From the NCBI GenBank assembly GCA_002340305.1, contig DDLU01000218.1, positions 1 to 10,738 of the forward strand: DNA of 10,738 nt. Reading direction: 5' to 3'. The notes under the pieces are model-generated. The model was not told where the DNA came from. It saw only the letters and a program-made list of their open reading frames with translations, and searched no databases. This document shows positions 6,287 to 10,738 of this stretch, piece after piece. Every line of letters begins with the position of its first letter. Positions within the stretch are counted from its first letter, which is position 1. The stretch is from Desulfovibrio sp. UBA2564 (GTDB lineage Bacteria > Desulfobacterota > Desulfovibrionia > Desulfovibrionales > Desulfovibrionaceae). The position numbers were made by a program, and so were the translations under genes.

Positions 6287-6351
6287 ATCTCTTATCAATT
6301 TGTGCAGCCGTAAGCAAAAACTAATCTGCCCAAAGCTACTTTTTTTAACTG

Positions 6352-7293
6352 CTATTCTTCAAGCTGCTGAATACCGTCCAACTTCCACATTCCTTCAGAG
6401 CCGACAGGCTTAACAAAATGCCAAACCTCGCGCACCTGCGAAGGCTGGGACTGGGAAGGGTCTTCGCGGAGAAGGACATCGTAATAAACAGTTACGCTAG
6501 TAATTCCGCCCTCTTCTTTAACTTCAAGGATCCTTGCATTAACCATCAGGATATCAGTCTGGGACGGACCGGGATCTTCCTTGGCCTGCTGCTTGATCTC
6601 GTTAACAACACCTGCGGTTGCAAACTGCTCAATATCAGACATGTCACGGTTATCCCACGCTTTCTGCAAACGGGTGTAAACAACCTTTGCGCCTTCGATG
6701 AATTCTTCTTCATCAAAGCCCGCAGGAATATTTACAGTAGGTCCGCCCTGCTGTGTCGCAGCACCGGAAGGCTGTTCAGAAGGCTTTGAGGACAGATGGT
6801 CCCATGCATTCTGAGCGGCCTGTTCCCTGCGTGCATAAGGATCATTGTTCATTGTGTTATTACCGCGATTGAACTGGGAACTATCTGGCCCACGCTGGTA
6901 GTTGCCCTGCCGGTACATATCATCAGACCCACGGCTACGGGATTTGAAAAACTTTAATCCGAGATAAACAAGTAAACCGATGATCAGGATATTGAAAAAT
7001 CCACCACCCATTCCACCGAAACCGCCGAACAGGGAGCCGAGAAAAGTACCGGCCAGCAGACCACCGAGGAGGCCCATACCGGGACGGGCAAAACCGCCTT
7101 TCTGTTTGCTTGCTCCACCGGCCTGATTCTGGGAAGTAGCTGTTGAAGTCGGTTTTTTATAAGTCTTTGAAAAAGATGGCTTGCTGCCGAAGGATTTTCC
7201 TCCGCCCATTCTTTTCGCGTCAGCATCACCAGCCATAACGGCCAACAGACAGACAACGGTAAGAGGAAGAACCAAATACCCGAGTAGTTTCAT
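6352..7293 (-). CDS. Tim44-like domain membrane protein with signal peptide
   Basis: 313 residues. An N-terminal signal sequence (MKLLGYLVLPLTVVCLLAVMAGDADA) with a likely cleavage after residue 26 is followed by MGGGKSFGSKPSFSK, the Gly/Ser-rich stretch typical of bacterial Tim44-like proteins. A Gly-rich hydrophobic stretch (72-100) and a membrane span (about 100-115, NILIIGLLVYLGLKFF) come next, then a polar, Gln/Asn-rich linker (120-190). The Tim44-like domain fills 192-313 (FDEEEFIEGAKVVYTRLQKAWDNRD at its start; WHFVKPVGSEGMWKLDGIQQ at its end). Mitochondrial Tim44 anchors Hsp70 at the import channel; the bacterial role is not established and may be membrane-linked binding or transport. 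The start has GAGG 6 bases upstream. A terminator hairpin lies only 24 bases before the start codon. Confidence 0.9.
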   Translation of the reverse strand: MKLLGYLVLPLTVVCLLAVMAGDADAKRMGGGKSFGSKPSFSKTYKKPTSTATSQNQAGGASKQKGGFARPGMGLLGGLLAGTFLGSLFGGFGGMGGGFFNILIIGLLVYLGLKFFKSRSRGSDDMYRQGNYQRGPDSSQFNRGNNTMNNDPYARREQAAQNAWDHLSSKPSEQPSGAATQQGGPTVNIPAGFDEEEFIEGAKVVYTRLQKAWDNRDMSDIEQFATAGVVNEIKQQAKEDPGPSQTDILMVNARILEVKEEGGITSVTVYYDVLLREDPSQSQPSQVREVWHFVKPVGSEGMWKLDGIQQLEE

Positions 7294-7316
7294 CTAATAC
7301 CTCATTTACTTAGGTT

Positions 7317-7345
7317 AAAAAAAGACCGCGACCGAGGCCGCAGTC
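7317..7345 (-). terminator. Intrinsic terminator or attenuator between response regulator and Tim44-like gene
   Basis: In minus-strand RNA, GACTGCGGC pairs with GTCGCGGTC (nine pairs, two of them G-U) around a CTCG loop, then T7. A second weaker hairpin, CTTTAG-N9-CTAAAG (7346-7366), sits just upstream. It ends the response-regulator transcript. It is so close to the Tim44-like start (24 bases) that a full promoter could not fit between them, so it may also act as an attenuator in that gene's leader. Confidence 0.8.
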
Positions 7346-7389
7346 CTTTAGATAATTACGCTAAAGCTACCTGTCCAGAGATATCGGAC

Positions 7390-7801
7390 CTATTCAATAC
7401 TTTTTTTCAAAAAGCCGAGTTCTATCATCGCCTCCCTGATCTTTTCAACATCAAGAGGTTTGGTCAGGTAAAGGGAAGCCCCACCCTTGTAATAAGCTTC
7501 CATCACATTTGCCGGATCGGTTAGAGCTGTTGTCATCATTACTTTTGTTTCCAACCGGGGAGGAACCCCGAATTCCTGCTCAATCACCCTAATCTCTTTC
7601 AACGCATCCTGCCCATCCATCTCCGGCATCATAATATCAAGGCAGATCAAATCATATCTGTTTCCGATTTCCAAAGCTTCAGTAAAGGCCTGCAAAGCTG
7701 CCGCGCCGTCTTCTACAGCACGACATTCACCATAGCTGGTCATAACGTGCTTAAGAAATTTCCTGCTCGCGCAGCTCATCTTCAACAATCAAAATACGCA
7801 T
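7390..7801 (-). pseudogene. Receiver-only response regulator, frame broken by one extra base near codon 10
   Basis: A CheY-like receiver. Translation from ATG 7801, which has GAGGAG 5 bases upstream, gives MRILIVEDEL and then runs into a stop six codons on. A second frame, open from 7788 down to 7390, begins at the right point with ASRKFLKHVMTSYGECRAVEDG. Removing one base near 7771 joins them into a typical 136-residue receiver: acidic patch E7-D8, phosphoacceptor D55 in LICLDIMMPEMDG, switch Thr in MMTTA, Lys 114 in TKPLD. The frame from 7788 alone lacks the first strand and acidic patch, so it would be inactive. The cause is a real frameshift mutation or a sequence error; both parts are otherwise undamaged. 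It has no output domain, so it would signal through a protein contact or an Hpt relay. Confidence 0.85.
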
Positions 7802-7806
7802 ATCCA

Positions 7807-7812
7807 CTCCTC
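7807..7812 (-). promoter_or_regulatory. Ribosome binding site for the original response-regulator start
   Basis: GAGGAG on the minus strand, 5 bases before ATG 7801. It shows that translation was meant to begin with MRILIVEDEL and not at the TTG at 7788. Further upstream, two minus-strand TATAAT hexamers (7858-7853 and 7870-7865) are candidate -10 boxes without clear -35 partners. Confidence 0.75.
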
Positions 7813-7954
7813 GTCCCTAGAATTTTTAGCCATCATATTAAACCATAACAGGATTATACATTCAATTATATACACAAAGAGAAGACTTTCGGTTTACCTT
7901 GCGGAGACTTGAAATGAGAGGTAGTTATTCACAAAAACATAACAGGAAGTATTC

Positions 7955-8281
7955 ATGATCCAAACTATATCATCCGTTTTTTCATTTATATCAGGCAAAT
8001 ATGAAAGCAACCCACACTGGGATCATTGGCCTTTCGGTCCCGGTTATGGTGATTTCTGGGCTTCCGTCACCAAAATGCTCTTTGTAGCTGCAATTCTCGG
8101 TGTAATCGTTATTCTCCTGCGAGTTCTTTTTGGCCCCAACGGCAAATTCAGGGACCATGAACTTGACCGGGAAGCAGCTGAAATGCGAGAAAAAGCCATT
8201 GCTCAATTGGACGCAGACCTTAAAGCAGGCAAAATTTCCGACTTGGACTATAAATTCAAGAAAAAAAGAATTATGCATTAA
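7955..8281 (+). CDS. Small membrane protein with SHOCT-like C-terminal tail
   Basis: 108 residues. An N-terminal segment with aromatic residues (HWDHWPFGPGYGDFW) precedes one membrane span (about 40-60, TKMLFVAAILGVIVILLRVLF). The cytoplasmic tail is charged and ends in IAQLDADLKAGKISDLDYKFKKKRI, the pattern of the SHOCT motif (a Leu-x-x-hydrophobic helix, G-x-I-s-x-x-x-Y/F, K-K-x). SHOCT motifs are small oligomerisation or docking pieces. Ribosome site AGGAAG lies 5 bases before ATG 7955. Only 2 bases separate its stop from the next start, so it is co-transcribed with the HD-domain gene. Function is unknown. Confidence 0.82.
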   Translation: MIQTISSVFSFISGKYESNPHWDHWPFGPGYGDFWASVTKMLFVAAILGVIVILLRVLFGPNGKFRDHELDREAAEMREKAIAQLDADLKAGKISDLDYKFKKKRIMH

Positions 8282-8283
8282 TC

Positions 8284-9045
8284 ATGAAGCATTTTCAGAT
8301 AATTTTCAGTAACTTTGTCAGTCCGTACCTACAAGAGGCAAATAGTAAGGAACGGCCTGACATCCAGTTGAAAATAGACCACTCATTCGATGTTTTCGAA
8401 AACAGCCGCAATATCTGCGGGTCGTTACCGTTACGCACGGAACTGTCCGAGACAGCGCAAATTGCCGCTTTGTATCATGATACAGGTAGATTTCCGCAGT
8501 ACCGCCAGTACAAAACATTCAAAGATGCAGACTCCTGCAATCATGGGATTCTGGGTGCAAGAACTGTCTTAAAACACAAACTCTTGAATGAATTACCGCG
8601 CAAACAACGCAATATGGTCCTCGGCGCAATTGCCATGCACAACCGGGGGCAATTGCCTTCATTCATCTCCGATGATCTGCGGATATGCACAGAAATCGTC
8701 AGGGACTCAGATAAAATCGATATAATCAAAGTCCTGATACCGCATATGACCGGACTTCAAGCCGGCAACGAAGTCCCGCTCATGGGCCTGACCGAAAAAA
8801 AAGGTGAAATAACCCAATCAATCATCAAATCTGTCGCTTCAGGAAAACAGGCATCTTACAATGAAATGAACTGCTTGAATGATTTCAGACTACTCCTGCT
8901 CAGCTGGGCTTATGATCTGAACTTTGCGTGGTCACGCAAAGAAATGATCAAGCGTGGTTATGTTGAAACACTTCTGGGTCAGCTTCCTGATACAGGGCAA
9001 ATACATGCCCTCCATAAGCCGATAATGGAACAACTTAACTCTTGA
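8284..9045 (+). CDS. HD-domain phosphohydrolase-like protein
   Basis: 253 residues with an intact HD metal site: H33 (IDHSFDVFENS), H65-D66 (AALYHDTGRFPQY), later His (SCNHGILGA, H119 in AMHNRGQLP) and the closing Asp region RDSDKIDI (140-147). HD proteins hydrolyse phosphoester bonds, often in nucleotides; the substrate cannot be read here. It lacks the GYP motif and the RelA synthetase domain. The C-terminal 80 residues are helical and unassigned. It starts 2 bases after the SHOCT-tail gene, with no good ribosome site of its own, which suggests translational coupling. It is distinct from the HD-GYP protein at 4739, which lacks the HD pair. Confidence 0.88.
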   Translation: MKHFQIIFSNFVSPYLQEANSKERPDIQLKIDHSFDVFENSRNICGSLPLRTELSETAQIAALYHDTGRFPQYRQYKTFKDADSCNHGILGARTVLKHKLLNELPRKQRNMVLGAIAMHNRGQLPSFISDDLRICTEIVRDSDKIDIIKVLIPHMTGLQAGNEVPLMGLTEKKGEITQSIIKSVASGKQASYNEMNCLNDFRLLLLSWAYDLNFAWSRKEMIKRGYVETLLGQLPDTGQIHALHKPIMEQLNS

Positions 9046-9155
9046 TCGATTTTATGGAATAATAGATTCAAACCTCTCTTGTCTTTTTTAATTTAAAACT
9101 TACCTTTTCCTGTATACTTTTTAAAACTCAACAACTTACCACAGGCAACTAGAAT

Positions 9156-10067
9156 ATGACCGAAACCAACTACGACATTATCATTCTGGGAGCAGGTCCT
9201 GCAGGATTGCAGGCTGCAATTCATTCTGCAAGAAAAGGGCTCAAAGTCCTTATCCTTGGTAAAAACGACAAGAGTAGCCTTTGGTGGGCACACATAGAAA
9301 ACTTTTGCTGCACACTGGAAATTTCCGGTGAACAAATCCTGCGCACAGGCCAGCAGCAGGCTGAAAGCTTCGGCGCAGTATTCTTTAACGAGGACGTGCT
9401 AAAAATCAAAACCCCGGACCTTATGTCCATGGACGGCAATGTTTTCACCGTCAATTCCGAAACAAAGGAATTCAAGACCAAAGCGATCATCATCTGCACG
9501 GGAACCACCCGCAACAAACTGGGAGTTCCCGGTGAAAAAGACCTTTTCGGTAAAGGCGTAAGCTATTGTGTGGAATGCGACGGGAACTTCTTCAGAGGTG
9601 AAGAGGTCGCCATTGTCGGTGGTGAAAGTGCTGCAGCAGGCGGCGCACTCCATTTGTCACACCTTGCATCCAAAGTTCATCTCGTTTCCAAAGAATTCAA
9701 CTTCGCCCCTGAGTTGATGGATAAGCTCAAAGCAGAAAATATCGTTATTCACGAAGGTGTTGAAGTAGAAGAAATCACCGGTGGAAGCGGTGTTGACGGC
9801 CTTGTACTCAAAGATGGTGACAAGCTGGATGTAACCGGCGTGTTCATCGAACTGGGCGCAAAGGGTGTGATGTCTCTTGCCGCCGAACTGGGCATCCAGC
9901 TGGATGAATCCATGAAATTCATTGAAACAGACAAACAGCAGCGTACAAATGTTCCCGGTATTTTCGCAGCAGGCGACATCTGCGGACCACCACTCCAAAT
10001 GGCTAAAGCCGTCGGCGAAGGATGCGTTGCAGGCCTTAGTGCTGCCAAATACGTACGCAAAGCGTAG
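9156..10067 (+). CDS. Thioredoxin-reductase-like FAD-dependent disulfide oxidoreductase without the NADPH-phosphate motif
   Basis: 303 residues, the usual length of low-molecular-weight thioredoxin reductase. FAD-binding GAGPAG (12-17), redox-active CVEC (C138, C141) followed by DGNFFRG, second dinucleotide fold GGESAA (155-160), and the C-terminal FAD motif GIFAAGDICG (268-277). In NADPH enzymes the second fold is followed by HRRxxxR; here it reads VSKEFNFAP (177-185), with no Arg. It may use NADH, ferredoxin or another donor, as known for ferredoxin-linked or NADPH-independent reductases of anaerobes. C51-C52 replaces the usual Pro-Gly after IENF. ATG 9156 has only a weak site upstream (AGG at 9144-9146). 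A TATACT at 9113-9118 may be the -10 box. The gene stands alone, closed by a terminator. Confidence 0.88.
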   Translation: MTETNYDIIILGAGPAGLQAAIHSARKGLKVLILGKNDKSSLWWAHIENFCCTLEISGEQILRTGQQQAESFGAVFFNEDVLKIKTPDLMSMDGNVFTVNSETKEFKTKAIIICTGTTRNKLGVPGEKDLFGKGVSYCVECDGNFFRGEEVAIVGGESAAAGGALHLSHLASKVHLVSKEFNFAPELMDKLKAENIVIHEGVEVEEITGGSGVDGLVLKDGDKLDVTGVFIELGAKGVMSLAAELGIQLDESMKFIETDKQQRTNVPGIFAAGDICGPPLQMAKAVGEGCVAGLSAAKYVRKA

Positions 10068-10150
10068 TTCAAATTTGAGCAAATAGCTCTCGCCTAAGGG
10101 CTGATGTAAGAATCCCAAACCTTCCAGTTATTCCACTCCCTAGTATTTGG

Positions 10151-10187
10151 AAAGGCGTGCTAAACTCAAGTTTAACACGCCTTTTTT
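10151..10187 (+). terminator. Strong intrinsic terminator after the TrxR-like gene
   Basis: GGCGTGCTAAACT (10154-10166) pairs with AGTTTAACACGCC (10169-10181) with one C-A mismatch, extended by AAA/TTT, and is followed by T6 (10182-10187). The minus-strand copy has G-U in place of the mismatch but only three T, so it may partly serve the converging acid-phosphatase-like gene, whose stop codon lies in the T tract. Confidence 0.88.
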
Positions 10188-10738
10188 ATTTACGATCAGA
10201 ATAAATATAGTTGGGATAGAGAACGGCAGTTCCGGCAAACTCTCCTGAAACATCTTCCGGCAAGACCCCGATGGTCGCTATCACATTGAAACCGGAGCCG
10301 TGGAGTCCTTTACGTACTTCTTCGCAATAATTGGAAGTTTGCGGATAATTAGGCGGTAAAAAGTACAATTTCTGCCAGCCGGAAAATCCGGCCTTGGATA
10401 AATTCTCCATCACCGGGACCCGAAAACCTTCCGATCTATATGAGACATAAAAAATCGGAACATTGTGATCATGTAAAAAATTAATAAGCGAAAGCGAGGA
10501 AGTAACCGCCGGTAAGGTACTTAGAATAACGTGGGATTCCAGATCGGTTACGGCAACATCATTTTCCGAAAAAAACTGCTTCTTACGCGCTTTATATGTA
10601 GAAAGCAGAACATCTTCCACCACCACAACAACTGCCGGATATGGAACCTGCTCCCGCAAGGCCTTCTTAACCGCCCCGGTAACCTGTGCGGCCTTACCTG
10701 CCACATCCTTATCGTACTGTCCGCCCTCATGATAAGCG
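10186..10738 (-). CDS. Acid-phosphatase-like HAD (subfamily IIIB) protein with catalytic residues lost, 5' end outside the window
   Basis: The frame stays open to the window edge, with AYHEGGQYDKDV before the GTG at 10704, so the start is outside and that GTG is internal; 183 residues are visible. The order of blocks matches the HAD class B/IIIB acid phosphatase family: a Y-x-x-D-V N-terminal block, AVVVVVEDVLLS where active members have a DxDxT motif, LPAVTSSLSLINFLHDHNVPIFYVSYRSE (in place of ...GxxIFFITGRxE), MENLSKAGFSGWQKLYFLPP, NYCEEVRKGL (usual Lys absent), and IATIGVLPEDVSG where active members have GD.xxD. The nucleophile Asp is Val, the second Asp is Glu and the GD Asp is Val, so phosphatase activity is unlikely. 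It could be a binding protein or a decaying gene; the frame is intact and ends cleanly at 10186. Confidence 0.78.
   Translation of the reverse strand, partial: AYHEGGQYDKDVAGKAAQVTGAVKKALREQVPYPAVVVVVEDVLLSTYKARKKQFFSENDVAVTDLESHVILSTLPAVTSSLSLINFLHDHNVPIFYVSYRSEGFRVPVMENLSKAGFSGWQKLYFLPPNYPQTSNYCEEVRKGLHGSGFNVIATIGVLPEDVSGEFAGTAVLYPNYIYSDRK

Noticed and set aside
7390..7788. Response regulator starting at TTG 7788 as an intact gene
   Set aside because: It would lack the first strand and acidic residues of the receiver, while the expected ones are encoded just upstream in another frame behind a strong ribosome site.
10186..10704. Complete 172-residue gene starting at GTG 10704
   Set aside because: The frame remains open to the window edge, and the residues before the GTG fit the family's N-terminal block, so the gene is partial.
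1..10738. Mobile element or recent transfer
   Set aside because: There is no transposase, integrase, terminal repeat or tRNA junction, and base use is even across the genes.

Overview
The window looks like ordinary chromosome from a Desulfovibrio-type sulfate reducer (Desulfobacterota). Moderate GC, AT-rich gaps and the gene set suggest the marine, lower-GC group now split off as Maridesulfovibrio. This placement is inference from protein style: a Tim44-like membrane protein, a PqqD-like protein beside a lineage-restricted hypothetical protein, orphan two-component parts and a divergent thioredoxin-reductase-like flavoprotein. There are no rRNA or tRNA genes, insertion sequences, phage genes or CRISPR arrays.

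Layout. 1-1350 (+) is the 3' part of a polytopic membrane protein, probably an OPT-like transporter, cut by the window start. 1530-2823 (+) is a two-gene overlapping unit: an unrecognised 298-residue protein and a PqqD-like protein. 2853-4318 (-) holds a small protein with a possible ribbon-helix-helix N-terminus and, upstream of it, a MerR-type helix-turn-helix regulator with a coiled coil. The 420-base gap 4319-4738 is unusually structured: a good minus-strand promoter for the regulator, a cluster of TTGAACAA-type repeats on both sides of that promoter, and an independent 55-base nested inverted repeat.

4739-7801 is rich in signalling genes: a HD-GYP protein whose HD catalytic pair is replaced (+), a stand-alone Hpt domain (-), a Tim44-like membrane protein (-) and a receiver-only response regulator (-) whose frame is broken by one extra base ten codons from its start. 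Two clear minus-strand intrinsic terminators lie here, one just before the Tim44-like gene. 7955-9045 (+) is a two-gene unit: a small membrane protein with a SHOCT-like tail and an HD-domain phosphohydrolase with intact metal ligands. 9156-10067 (+) is a thioredoxin-reductase-like flavoprotein without the usual NADPH-phosphate-binding arginines, followed by a strong terminator. 10186-10738 (-) is the 3' part of an acid-phosphatase-like HAD protein that has lost its catalytic aspartates.

No single pathway ties the window together. Several proteins keep a recognisable fold while losing key residues (HD-GYP, HAD, TrxR-like). Phosphorelay parts (Hpt, receiver) occur without a histidine kinase. 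The most likely undescribed elements are the repeat-flanked regulator promoter with a related palindrome inside the regulator gene, and the structured intergenic element upstream of the HD-GYP gene.
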